Source: JAAXHB01 sp965214945 (GTDB taxonomy: Bacteria > Actinomycetota > Acidimicrobiia > Acidimicrobiales > Aldehydirespiratoraceae). Taken from it: a DNA stretch of 64,000 nucleotides. Every line of letters begins with the position of its first letter. The stretch's first letter is position 1. The notes below the pieces were generated by a model. The model saw only the letters and a program-made list of their open reading frames with translations. It was not told the origin of the DNA and did no database searches. Below are positions 28,336 to 40,297 of the stretch, piece by piece. The stretch is taken from positions 1,302,001-1,366,000 of the forward strand of contig OZ244029.1 of the NCBI GenBank assembly GCA_965214945.1. The letters are read 5' to 3'. Made by a program: the position numbers and the translations under genes.

Positions 28336-28363
28336 TCATGCGGCTCAGACACCAGCAAAGCGG

Positions 28364-29767
28364 GTGACGCCCGCCGTTAGATTCTCGCGTGTTGTGGGAG
28401 ATCTTGGTGCCATCTTCAAGGCCTACGACATACGCGGCATTGTCGGCGACCAGATCGACCCGCAGAACTGTCGAGCGATCGGCGCGGCCTTCGCGCGCTA
28501 CGTCAGCCGCGCCGGTGCGTCCCGGATCGTGTTGGGCCGCGACATGCGACCCGACGGAGTCGGCCTCTCCACCGCGTTCGCTTCCGGCGTCGTAGAGGCC
28601 GGCGCGGATGTCACCGACATCGGCCTCTGCGCTACCGAAATGCTCTACTTCGCTTCAGGGCTGCTCGACGCTCCCGGAGCGATGTTCACGGCCTCACACA
28701 ACCCGGCGGGCTACAACGGCATCAAGCTGTGCGGCGCACGGGCAGTGCCGGTCGGCGTGGACACCGGCCTCGCTGAGATCAAGTTGCTTGCGGAGAACGA
28801 GATCTCAGAGCTTTCCGGGACGGCAACCCGTCGGCGGCCGCCTGCCGCGGTGCCGGGGTCCGTCACCGAGCGCGGACTTCTGGACCACTTCGTCGCGCAC
28901 GCGCTGTCGTTCGTCGACACGGCAGCGTTTCGGCCGCTCAGGGTGGTGGTGGACGCCGCCAACGGCATGGCGGGCCTGGTGGCACCCGCGGTGCTCAAGC
29001 AGCTGCCGGTGGAACTCGACCTGCTCTACGGTGAGCTTGACGGAACCTTCCCCAACCACCCCGCCGATCCTCTGCAGCCCGAGAACCTGCGTGATCTCCA
29101 GGCCCGCGTGCTCAGCACCTCTGCGGATGTGGGCATGGGCTTCGACGGCGACGCTGACAGGGTTTTCTTCGTGGACGACTCCGGCGCGGTGCTGTCGGGC
29201 TCGGTTACCACGGCGCTGATCGCCGAGGCGATGCTGGCCCGCGAGCCGGGAGCCAACATCGTCCACAACCTGATCTGCTCCAAGGCTGTGCCGGAGGTGA
29301 TAGCCGAGCACGGCGGCACAGCGGTGAGATGCCGTGTGGGGCATTCGTTCGTGAAGCAGGCGATGGCCTCCACGTCGGCGATCTTCGGCGGCGAGCACTC
29401 AGGCCACTACTACTTCCGCCACCACTACGGCGCAGACAGCGCCATGCTCGCTGCTCTGGCCGTGCTGGAGGTGCTGAGCCGCCGCGGGGGCACCCTTAGC
29501 GAGATGGCCGCTCCGCTGCGGCGCTACGCGGCGTCAGGCGAGATCAACACCGCTGTCCAAGATGTCGACGGTGTGCTGCGCCGTGTGGCCGACGCATTCT
29601 CGCACAGGCCGCTCGACCGGCTTGACGGGCTGACGGTTGACTGCGGCGACTGGTGGTTCAATCTGCGACCGTCCAACACCGAGCCGCTGCTGCGTCTCAA
29701 TCTTGAGGCAGCCACGCCCGCGGAGGTGTCCGTACGGGTCAACGAAGTGAGGGGCCTGTTCCTGTAG
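28364..29767 (+). CDS. manB: Phosphomannomutase/phosphoglucomutase
   Basis: A 467-residue alpha-D-phosphohexomutase converting mannose-6-P to mannose-1-P (and possibly the glucose pair). FKAYDIRGIVGDQ opens the domain; the phosphoserine loop is MFTASHNPAGYNGIK, the metal loop GFDGDADRVFFVDDSG, the sugar loop GGEHSGHYYFRH, and the phosphate-binding tail RPSNTEPLLRLNLE. The GTG at 28364 gives a 10-residue extension before the conserved start; a GTG at 28394 is an equally possible start. It sits upstream of a Trm112-like gene and manA, forming a GDP-mannose precursor group. Confidence 0.92.
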   Translation: MTPAVRFSRVVGDLGAIFKAYDIRGIVGDQIDPQNCRAIGAAFARYVSRAGASRIVLGRDMRPDGVGLSTAFASGVVEAGADVTDIGLCATEMLYFASGLLDAPGAMFTASHNPAGYNGIKLCGARAVPVGVDTGLAEIKLLAENEISELSGTATRRRPPAAVPGSVTERGLLDHFVAHALSFVDTAAFRPLRVVVDAANGMAGLVAPAVLKQLPVELDLLYGELDGTFPNHPADPLQPENLRDLQARVLSTSADVGMGFDGDADRVFFVDDSGAVLSGSVTTALIAEAMLAREPGANIVHNLICSKAVPEVIAEHGGTAVRCRVGHSFVKQAMASTSAIFGGEHSGHYYFRHHYGADSAMLAALAVLEVLSRRGGTLSEMAAPLRRYAASGEINTAVQDVDGVLRRVADAFSHRPLDRLDGLTVDCGDWWFNLRPSNTEPLLRLNLEAATPAEVSVRVNEVRGLFL

Positions 29768-29816
29768 GGAGGGGGCCTGTTTCTGTGATGCGACTTATGA
29801 CTGAGAGCGACTTGCC

Positions 29817-30068
29817 ATGACACTCGATTCCCGACTCTTGGAGATACTCGCCTGCCCCGACGACAAGGGGCCGCTGCTGTATTTCGCCGATGAGGACTGC
29901 CTCTACAACCCGCGGCTTCGGATTCGATACAGGGTGGACGACGACATCCCGGTGATGCTCATCGAGGAGTCCGAGACGGTCGCAGACGACGAGCACGAGC
30001 GCCTACTGGCCAAGGCTGCGAGCAGCGGGATCGAGCCCACCTTCGACAAACCAGCCGCCGGCGGCTGA
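29817..30068 (+). CDS. Trm112-like (UPF0434) small protein
   Basis: An 83-residue protein with the UPF0434/Trm112 core LLEILACPDDKGPLLYFADEDCLYNPRLRIRYRV (split: CPDDKGPL, then CLYNPRLRIRY) and DDIPVMLIEE. In most bacteria four cysteines or a reduced set stabilise this fold; here only two Cys remain (residues about 13 and 28). Trm112-like proteins activate methyltransferases in eukaryotes and archaea, while the bacterial role is unclear. In actinobacteria it commonly lies between the phosphomannomutase and manA, as here. The short gap before it holds a duplicated fragment of the previous gene's end. Confidence 0.88.
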   Translation: MTLDSRLLEILACPDDKGPLLYFADEDCLYNPRLRIRYRVDDDIPVMLIEESETVADDEHERLLAKAASSGIEPTFDKPAAGG

Positions 30069-30106
30069 TCAGCGGGCAACGGCTGGAACCCACTGGGACG
30101 CTGTAG

Positions 30107-31351
30107 ATGCCTGAGCTGCTCTGCGGCGCCGTTCGGCGCTACGACTGGGGTTCGCCGTCGTTCATACCCGAGCTGCTCGGTCTGCCCGCCGACGGCAAGC
30201 CCTGGGCCGAGCTGTGGCTCGGCGCCCATCCGACGGCTCCGGCGGCGGTCGGCGCCGGAGCCGAGCCGCTCGACCGGCTCGTGGCGGCCGATCCAGTAGG
30301 TGCGCTGGGGCCGTCGGTCGCGCAGCGCTTCGGTGAGCTGCCGTTCTTGGTGAAGGTGCTGGCCGCGGCCCGTCCGCTGTCGCTTCAGGCGCATCCGGAT
30401 GCCGAGCTAGCTCAGGCCGGGTTCGAGCGCGAGCAGTCTCTCGGCATCGCCTTGGATTCGCCGGGTCGATGCTTCCGCGACCGCTCGCACAAGCCCGAGC
30501 TGATCTGCGCGCTCGACGACTTCGAGGCCCTGTGTGGGGTGCGCGACCCCGCCGCCACGCTGGAGCTGCTCGACTTCGTGGACACACCAGCGCTCAATCC
30601 TGTGCGCAAGCGTTTGCGCAATGACGCCACCGCCCGAGGGCTCAAGAGGCTGATCGGCTGGCTGCTGCGCATGGAGCGAGCCGAAGCGGCGGCGCTGATC
30701 GAGCCCGTCGCCGATGCCTGCGCCAAGGCGGCCGCTGCCGGTGGTGCAGGCGGCGAGGTGGCACCGGCACGCGCTCCACAACAGCCGTGGGCAGCCTGGG
30801 CCCGCGTCCCGAAGGGGCCGCTGGCGACAGTCGCTGAGTTAGGCGCCCGCTATCCCGACGACCCGGCGGTGATCGTCTCGCTGCTACTCAACCATGTGGC
30901 GCTCTCGGCAGGCGAGTCGCTGTTCTCGCCGCCGGGCACGCTGCACAGCTACCTGCGCGGGGCCGTGCTCGAGGTGATGGCCTGCTCCGACAACGTGCTG
31001 CGCGCCGGCCTCACGTCCAAGCACGTCGATGTCGGCGCCCTGCTTCAGGCTCTGGACACCACGCCGGGGCCGGCGGACGTCCAGCGCCCCGAGCTTGTGG
31101 GCGGGGTCACCGTCTACAGCGTCCCAGCGGAGGAGTTCTCACTGCTACGCATCGACGTCGACGTGAGCCGCCCGGCGAAACTGCCCGGCGGCCCCGCCGT
31201 GCTGTTGTGTACCGAAGGGCACGCCCGCGCCAACGGCCTGGTGCTAGCCCGCGGCCAAGCCGCCTGGGTCAGCGCAGCTGAGCCTTCCATCCACCTCGCG
31301 GGCCATGCGGCAGTCTTCCATGTAGGCGTAGATAGAGCGGCGGTCGCCTGA
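30107..31351 (+). CDS. manA: Mannose-6-phosphate isomerase, class I
   Basis: A 414-residue zinc isomerase interconverting fructose-6-P and mannose-6-P, the entry to GDP-mannose. It has RRYDWGSPSFIPELL at the start, WAELWLGAHPTAPA, the metal residues in LSLQAHPD and HKPELICAL, and LFSPPGTLHSYLRGAVLEVMACSDNVLRAGLTSKHVD. Length is usual for class I. ATG at 30107, 38 bases after the Trm112-like stop. Residues about 195-225 are an Ala/Gly-rich insertion without conserved character. It is followed by a 123-base gap before ahcY. Confidence 0.92.
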   Translation: MPELLCGAVRRYDWGSPSFIPELLGLPADGKPWAELWLGAHPTAPAAVGAGAEPLDRLVAADPVGALGPSVAQRFGELPFLVKVLAAARPLSLQAHPDAELAQAGFEREQSLGIALDSPGRCFRDRSHKPELICALDDFEALCGVRDPAATLELLDFVDTPALNPVRKRLRNDATARGLKRLIGWLLRMERAEAAALIEPVADACAKAAAAGGAGGEVAPARAPQQPWAAWARVPKGPLATVAELGARYPDDPAVIVSLLLNHVALSAGESLFSPPGTLHSYLRGAVLEVMACSDNVLRAGLTSKHVDVGALLQALDTTPGPADVQRPELVGGVTVYSVPAEEFSLLRIDVDVSRPAKLPGGPAVLLCTEGHARANGLVLARGQAAWVSAAEPSIHLAGHAAVFHVGVDRAAVA

Positions 31352-31474
31352 AGCCGCCACACGAGCCTCGACGCCAGAACGCCCCAGGGCGCCAAGCGGC
31401 TGCGGCGCTGCAAGCTTCGGGCACACTTGGCCCACAATCGAGCAGCTGAACAATCCCGCCGGTAGGAGCGAGCC

Positions 31475-32935
31475 GTGAGACCATCCGCTGACAACGCTGT
31501 CGAAGGCGACTTCAAGGTCGCCGACCTGTCACTTGCCTCGTTCGGCCGCGCCGAGATACGCCTGGCCGAGCACGAGATGCCCGGACTGATGGCGCTGCGG
31601 GCACGCCATTTCGACAGCCAGCCCCTGGCGGGGGCCCGCATCGCCGGGTCGCTGCACATGACCGTTCAGACCGCTGTGCTGATCGAGACGCTCACCGCTC
31701 TGGGCGCGCAGGTCCGCTGGGCGAGCTGCAACATCTTCTCCACGCAGGATCACGCCGCCGCAGCTGTGGCCATTGGCCCTAACGACGCCCCGGAGCGCCC
31801 CCGCGGCGTTCCGGTGTTTGCCTGGAAGGGTGAAACGCTGCCGGAGTACTGGTGGGCAACCGAGCAGATCCTCCGATGGCCCGACGGCGCCGGGCCGACT
31901 CTGATCCTTGATGACGGGGGAGACGCCACGCTGCTCGCCCACAAGGGCTTCGAATACGAGCAGTCCGGCGCGGTGCCCGCCGACGCCGACGAAGATTCCG
32001 AGGAATGGCTGGTGGTGTTGGAGCGCCTGCGGATGATCGCGGCGGCCGACCCGACATTTTTCACTCGGATCGTCCCGGGCATCCGCGGGGTGTCGGAGGA
32101 GACCACCACCGGCGTCAACCGGCTCTACCGGATGTTGCAGCGGGGGGAGCTGCTGTTCCCGGCGGTCAACGTCAACGATTCGGTCACCAAGTCGAAGTTC
32201 GACAACTTCTACGGATGCCGTCATTCGCTGATCGACGGCATCAACCGAGCCACCGACGTGATGATCGGCGGCAAGGTGGCTGTCGTTTGCGGCTTCGGCG
32301 ACGTGGGTAAGGGCTGCGCCGCGGCGCTGCGAGGCCAGGGCGCGAGGGTGATCGTCACCGAGATCGACCCGATCTGCGCTCTTCAGGCCGCTATGGAGGG
32401 ATACGAGGTGAACACGCTCGAGGCGGTGCTCGGCGTCGGCGACATCTTTGTGACCGCCACTGGGACTTCTGGCGTGATCCTCGCCGGTCACATGGCCAAG
32501 ATGAAGCACCAGGCCGTCGTCGGCAACATCGGCCATTTCGACAACGAGATCGACATGGCCGGTCTCACCCGGATGTCCGACGTGCGGCGGGTGAACATCA
32601 AACCCCAGGTGGACGAGTACGTGTTCGGCGATGGCCACTCGGTGCTGGTGCTCTCTGAGGGGCGACTGCTCAACCTAGGCAACGCCACCGGCCACCCGAG
32701 CTTCGTGATGTCGTGCAGCTTCACCAACCAGGTGATGGCCCAGATGGACTTGCACGCCAACGCCGACCGCATGCCGATCGGCGTCACCACGCTGCCGCGC
32801 CGCCTCGACGAGGAGGTGGCGCGCCTGCACCTGGACGCCCTCGGCGTGCGCCTGACCCGCCTCACACAGCAGCAGGCCGACTACATCGGCGTGAACCCCG
32901 ACGGCCCCTACAAGCCCGATCACTACCGCTACTGA
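31475..32935 (+). CDS. ahcY: Adenosylhomocysteinase (S-adenosyl-L-homocysteine hydrolase)
   Basis: A 486-residue NAD-dependent hydrolase that clears S-adenosylhomocysteine, regenerating homocysteine and adenosine. It has GARIAGSLHMTVQTAVLIETL, SCNIFSTQDHAAAA, the NAD loop GFGDVGKGCAAAL (273-285), VGNIGHFDNEIDM and the conserved C-terminus with KPDHYRY. The bacterial/eukaryotic insertion near 150-190 is present. GTG start at 31475 with TAGGAG six bases upstream. It would serve the methyltransferases of the cell; the 123-base leader was examined for a SAH riboswitch without a convincing match. Confidence 0.96.
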   Translation: MRPSADNAVEGDFKVADLSLASFGRAEIRLAEHEMPGLMALRARHFDSQPLAGARIAGSLHMTVQTAVLIETLTALGAQVRWASCNIFSTQDHAAAAVAIGPNDAPERPRGVPVFAWKGETLPEYWWATEQILRWPDGAGPTLILDDGGDATLLAHKGFEYEQSGAVPADADEDSEEWLVVLERLRMIAAADPTFFTRIVPGIRGVSEETTTGVNRLYRMLQRGELLFPAVNVNDSVTKSKFDNFYGCRHSLIDGINRATDVMIGGKVAVVCGFGDVGKGCAAALRGQGARVIVTEIDPICALQAAMEGYEVNTLEAVLGVGDIFVTATGTSGVILAGHMAKMKHQAVVGNIGHFDNEIDMAGLTRMSDVRRVNIKPQVDEYVFGDGHSVLVLSEGRLLNLGNATGHPSFVMSCSFTNQVMAQMDLHANADRMPIGVTTLPRRLDEEVARLHLDALGVRLTRLTQQQADYIGVNPDGPYKPDHYRY

Positions 32936-33165
32936 ATCTCGCCGCTGCCTCTCGCCGCTGCCTCTCGCTGCTGACCCTTCGCCGCAACCGCCTGACATGC
33001 CGCTGCCGCGCCGCTGCCGGCGTTCGCGGTGGAACCGGATCGGGGCTCGACAGGGCATCGGCACCGACCTTGCTAGAGTGGAACTGCCCTCCACGGGGCG
33101 GGGATCGGCTTCGGCCCCTGCTGCGAAGCCCGCTGAAGCTGCCGCCCCTGTAACCAGGAGGAAAC

Positions 33166-33606
33166 ATGGATCCCTCTACCGCAGTCATTATCGGGTTCGC
33201 TGCTCAGACGCTGCTCATCGCTGGGCTGTTCTGGCAGGTCAACAGCCGGATGGACAGACTCGCCACTAAAGACGACGTCGCCAACCTCGAGAACCGCACC
33301 AAAGAGCGGATCAACGACGTTCAGGAGCAGGTCAACGACGTCAAGAAGCAGGTCGGCCAGCTCGCCCGCATCGTTAACCACAACCGCGAGCAGATCAACG
33401 ACGTCAAGAAGCAGGTCGGCGACGTCAAGAAGCAGGTCGGCCAGCTCGCTTGGATCGTCAACAACAACCGCGAGCGGCTGATCCTCATTCAAGGGCATTT
33501 GGGCATTGGGCTGACGGTGGCACCGTCGGTAGAGGCCGCGCCGACTGAAGCTCAGCCGGTCGAAGCGGCGCCGGAGGGAATCCTGGTGTCCGACCAGCGC
33601 GGCTGA
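33166..33606 (+). CDS. Small membrane-anchored coiled-coil protein (function unknown)
   Basis: A 146-residue protein with one N-terminal hydrophobic segment (about 6-24, VIIGFAAQTLLIAGLFW), a charged heptad coiled coil (about 28-110) and a Pro/Ala/Glu tail. The coil repeats the block NDVKKQVGQLA; the DNA GACGTCAAGAAGCAGGTCGG occurs exactly at 33337, 33400 and 33421, so it grew by duplication in steps of 63 and 21 bp. An ideal AGGAGG stands four bases before the ATG, suggesting strong expression. It lies directly upstream of the restriction-modification locus. A role cannot be assigned; antisense reading of the repeats gives only a shadow. Confidence 0.75.
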   Translation: MDPSTAVIIGFAAQTLLIAGLFWQVNSRMDRLATKDDVANLENRTKERINDVQEQVNDVKKQVGQLARIVNHNREQINDVKKQVGDVKKQVGQLAWIVNNNRERLILIQGHLGIGLTVAPSVEAAPTEAQPVEAAPEGILVSDQRG

Positions 33607-33784
33607 GCAGAAGACGAAGACAGCCTGCCGACCGCCGGGTGCGAAGGCACGATCGGGAGGCCTCCACAGCACAGAGGCGTCCGCGGTTTGCTGGAGTCCG
33701 CATCTTGCTGGGATCCGCGGCTTGCTGGGGGTGTGGTGGGTGGATTTCTAGTTGGGTCGTAGCTTTCGACTAGCGTCTTTGGGT
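33607..33784. other. Intergenic leader of the Type ISP locus with TTGCTGG repeats
   Basis: Near 33689-33730 the stretch GGTTTGCTGGAGTCCGC, a close variant ATCTTGCTGGGATCCGC, and GGCTTGCTGGGGGTG repeat a 17-nt theme. No hairpin terminator or clear promoter was identified. Confidence 0.5.
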
Positions 33785-35316
33785 GTGGAAGTCGGCTTCG
33801 AGCACGATGTGTTCGATGTTCTGCGGACGCTGAGCCGCCTCGCCGGCAGCCGTGTTGATAAGGGCCGCCGTTTTGAGCGGTTGATGAAGTTCGCGTTTTT
33901 GCGGCATCCCGGCGAGTATGGGCCGTCACGGTTCTCCGAGGTGTGGCTTTGGTCGGAGTGGCCCGAACGCAAAGAGCGTGGCTACGGCGCCGACATTGGT
34001 ATCGATTTAGTCGCTGAGCAGACCGAGGCCTACGGCGGCGGGTTGTGCGCTATCCAGTGCAAGTTCCATGACGGTGTGGTTCCCACGAAAGATGTGAATT
34101 CGTTTTTGGCTGCTTCGAGCGCGCCGGAGTTCACTGCTCGCATACTTGTGGCCACCTCCAAGCTCACCAAGCACGCGTATACGAAGATTCGCAAGGCCGC
34201 CCCGCGTTGTCAGCTGCTGCTGGGTTCTCATCTCAACCGTTGGCGGGTGCGGTGGGGCGATTTCCTGGACCGCCCCCAGGATCTGGCTTTCGACGACATC
34301 AGGTATGAGCCGCACCCCTACCAGCAGGATGCGGTAGACCGGGTCGAGGCGGGCTTTTGGGAGCACGACCGGGGCAAGCTGGTGTTGCCGTGCGGCACCG
34401 GCAAGTCGGTGGTGGCGTTGTGGGTAGCGGAACGTGTGGCTGGCCGGGGCGGTCGGGTGTTGTATCTGGTGCCGTCGATAGCGTTGATGGGCCAGACGAT
34501 GCGGGAGTGGGCCCGACAGCGCAACCCGGAAATACCGCACCGTTACATCGGGGTCTGCTCCGATGTGAAGGCCGGACGCAACTCCGAGGACGCCGATCTT
34601 GCTGAGCTGGCCATGCCGGTCACCACCGACCCCGCCCGGATATCGGCCCAGCTCGCCGAGACGCATACAGATGCGATGATGGTGGTGTTTAGCACCTATC
34701 AGTCGCTGCCGCTGGTGGCTGAGGCCCAGGCAGCTGGAACGGCTTCGTTCGATCTGGCTGTTTGTGATGAGGCGCACCGCACCACGGGCATCCACGAGAG
34801 CGCGGCCGGCGGTTCCGCGTTCACTTTGATCCACAAGCAAGAGCAGGTCTGGGCTGATCGGCGTCTGTACATGACGGCCACCCCGCGGGTGTACACCACG
34901 GCTCTCAAGAAAAAAGCCCGCAAACACGCCAAGGACTTCGACGTCTATTCCATGGACGACGAAGACGTGTACGGCCCGGAGTTCTACCGGATGTCGTTCG
35001 GCGACGCTGTAGAGGGCGGGTTTTTGTCCGACTACCGGGTTGCGGTGATCGCCGTTGATGAGGACTCGATGCGAGAACCGTTCGAGATGGTAGACGTCGG
35101 CGGCGACCGCTCGCCGGTCAATCTCCACGACGCGGTGAAAATAGTCGGCTGTTGGGACGCTTTAGCCGATCCGACCACCCGGACTGCGCGGGACCGAACA
35201 ACGGGCGCCAGAAGCGGCGAGCACGCCGCTAAGCGGGCCATCGCGTTCGTCAACACCATCCGCAGCTCTAAGCGGGCGAAGCGGTACTGGCAACCGGTCA
35301 TCGAGTCCATAACTGC

Positions 35317-35328
35317 GGGGGGGGGGGG
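35317..35328 (+). repeat. G12 homopolymer tract in the helicase coding region (candidate phase switch)
   Basis: Twelve consecutive G residues lie where frame 33785 stops making sense. Downstream, frame +1 (codons starting at 35329) restores helicase motifs. Thirteen or ten G residues would join the two frames. Homopolymers of this kind are standard phase-variation tracts, but also prone to sequencing error. Confidence 0.9.
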
Positions 35329-35346
35329 TATGCCGCCGGCAGGTCG

Positions 35347-38502
<3,156 letters not shown>

Positions 38503-38862
38503 CCTTACACGGCAGCCTGAGCCTTCAGCAGCTTGAACCTCAACTGCAGATTGATTTGAACCTCAACTGCAGATTGATCTTTATGCGTCTGCGAGGTGCT
38601 TAACCTAACGAAGTGATGAAGCTAAAGTTGGAAGTGACGAAGCTAAAGTTGTAGTTGAGGCTGCGAGTTCTAAGAAACAGCCCGTGCCTGGCCCGACCGC
38701 CCACAGCCATGCCGCTGCGAGAGGCAAACGAGGCAGCAGTGGTGGGCCACACCCTGTCGCGAGGTTGTGCTTAGTGGTGAAGGCTAATGCCTAGTGGTAA
38801 AGGCTATTGCGAAATGGTAAAGGCTAGTGCCCGATGGTCTCGTGAGTGGTAAACTCACTGGC
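38503..38862. repeat. 360-bp gene-free segment with three sets of short tandem repeats
   Basis: Set 1: 23 bp repeated exactly at 38533-38555 and 38556-38578. Set 2: 21 bp at 38610-38630 and 38631-38651 with one difference. Set 3: three 20-bp units at 38771-38830 (theme AGTGGTAAAGGCTA) and part of a fourth at 38831-38838. No gene was found. The set nearest the ATPase looks like iterons or operators. Confidence 0.85.
38843..38857. promoter_or_regulatory. TGAGT-GGTAA-ACTCA inverted repeat before the ATPase start
   Basis: Perfect 5-bp arms around GGTAA, five bases before the ATG at 38863, in line with the 20-bp tandem units that share GTGGTAAA. It could be an autoregulatory operator; inference only. 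Confidence 0.45.
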
Positions 38863-40161
38863 ATGAGCAGCGCATCTGCGTTCATGGCGCCGCGCAACCC
38901 TTTCACTCCGGGGTTCGGCCAGCCGCCCCGAACACTCGTAGGACGCGACGAGATGCTGTCAGAGATACAGGCGACTCTTGCCACTGGACCTTCCGACCCG
39001 CGGTTCACTTCGCTAATACTCGGCCAGCGCGGTTCAGGCAAGACCGTTCTGCTTGACCAGATCGAAGCATTTGTTGAAGCGTCGGGTGGGATTGTGCTGT
39101 CGCTGGAACCGACCTCCCGTGGCGGGCTCCAACGACAGATCATCGCACGTGTAGCGGCTGCCTATTCTGCTTACGAGGGTGCCTCCAGTGCTTCACCTGA
39201 GGCGTCAGAGCGTCGGCGTCTGACGGGCCTGCGCGTCGCCGGAGTGGGCGCAAGCTGGCAGCCGCCGGCTTCGCCAGGGTCGTTTTGGGAGGCACGCGAC
39301 TACTTGACAGAGCTGGCGTCCTACGCCGCTTCACGTGAGACGCTTGTTCTGCTTTCTATAGACGAGTTCCACTCTGTCAACCGCGCCGATGGCCGGCAAT
39401 TGGCGCAGGACATTCAGCGCATCACGAAACGGTCGGGGCTGCCGCTTGCCTTCATAGCCGCGGGCCTCGCAGAGATGGCTTACACGCTCCTGTCCGACAA
39501 GAAGATGACGTTCTTTCAGCGATGCGAGCGCCGTGAGATGCCGCCCTTGACCCGCGTTGACGCCTGGCGTTGTCTGCGTGAAACCATCCGATCAGCCGGC
39601 GGGACCATCACCGAGGACGCGTTGAGCACCGCCGCAAGCGCGGCAGGCGGCTTGCCATACCGTCTTCAGCTGATCGGCGCGCACGCCTGGTCGGCTGCTG
39701 GAGCGCCCGCAGGCGGCATAGACGCCGCCTGTGTTCGAGAGGCCGTCCGGCAGGCAGATGAGGACGTCCACCACAAAGTCGTCGTCCCAGCGTGGCACGA
39801 CCTGACCGAACATGACCGCTTCTATCTCCAGGCCGTGGCGGAGCTCGGGCAGGCGGCCACACGCAAAGAGATAGCGCGCGCAATGCCCGAAGTCTCGAGA
39901 TACTCCCTGTACAGTTGCGAACGGCGGCTTGAAGCCGCAGGACATATCGCGGTAACCGCTGAAGGAGCGATCAGGCCCGTGGGTGTGCTGTCAGTTGAGG
40001 CAGTCAAGCACCTCTCCGCCGCCGAAATCGGCTACGACACCGACACTGCCGGTCTCATGGCCGCGCCTTCTGAAGGCAGATGTCCGAAGTGGATGCCCCG
40101 CGCTAAGCAGCGCTGCGCTCTCACTGCCGGGCACAAAGGTGCCTGCCGCACCCGCCGGTGA
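38863..40161 (+). CDS. AAA/STAND-like ATP-binding protein with C-terminal Cys/His motif, inserted in the R-M locus
   Basis: A 432-residue ATPase of the archaeal-ATPase/ORC1-like type. RNPFTPGFGQPPRTLVGRDE opens it; Walker A is GQRGSGKT (54-61), Walker B LVLLSIDEFH. A winged-helix-like region follows (LTEHDRFYLQAVAELG, then EVSRYSLYSCERRLEAAGH). The last 26 residues contain CPKWMP, RCALTAGHKGAC, a plausible zinc knuckle. It separates the Type ISP methyltransferase from its target-recognition domain. Start ATG 38863 is preferred over GTG 38827 because of the inverted repeat and spacing. The cellular role is unknown; tandem 20-bp units upstream may be its binding sites. Confidence 0.8.
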   Translation: MSSASAFMAPRNPFTPGFGQPPRTLVGRDEMLSEIQATLATGPSDPRFTSLILGQRGSGKTVLLDQIEAFVEASGGIVLSLEPTSRGGLQRQIIARVAAAYSAYEGASSASPEASERRRLTGLRVAGVGASWQPPASPGSFWEARDYLTELASYAASRETLVLLSIDEFHSVNRADGRQLAQDIQRITKRSGLPLAFIAAGLAEMAYTLLSDKKMTFFQRCERREMPPLTRVDAWRCLRETIRSAGGTITEDALSTAASAAGGLPYRLQLIGAHAWSAAGAPAGGIDAACVREAVRQADEDVHHKVVVPAWHDLTEHDRFYLQAVAELGQAATRKEIARAMPEVSRYSLYSCERRLEAAGHIAVTAEGAIRPVGVLSVEAVKHLSAAEIGYDTDTAGLMAAPSEGRCPKWMPRAKQRCALTAGHKGACRTRR

Positions 40162-40196
40162 CCGCCCCCTGAACCGGCCCGAAGCCCTGAACACAC

Positions 40197-40297
40197 AGTA
40201 CGTTTGTAACACATCAAACTCACCGCCTGCGATGCTGGTCATCGCAGACGATGGCTGTCACCGGAGACGACGCAGGATGACTGAGCAAGATGACTGA
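40197..40297 (+). repeat. Possible sixth, degraded C-terminal block upstream of the target-recognition ORF
   Basis: A reading frame here contains VCNTSNSPPAMLVIADDG followed by a basic run and TGA at 40295-40297. The TSN...L.V pattern and position directly before the recognition domain resemble blocks 4 and 5. The match is weak. Confidence 0.35.

Noticed and set aside
31352..31474. Possible SAH riboswitch before ahcY (GGCGCTGCAAGC and a GGGC/GCCC hairpin)
   Set aside because: Only the short GCGCTGCAA-like core and one small stem match from memory; the remaining conserved segments and pseudoknot partner were not found. A covariance-model search for the SAH riboswitch family would decide.
33073..33672. 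Minus-strand frame rich in LLDVVDLL repeats
   Set aside because: It is the antisense of the plus-strand coiled-coil gene, which has a perfect ribosome site and sensible heptads.
38771..38838. CRISPR-like array upstream of the ATPase
   Set aside because: The 20-bp units are directly adjacent with no spacers, and no cas gene is nearby; they are tandem repeats.
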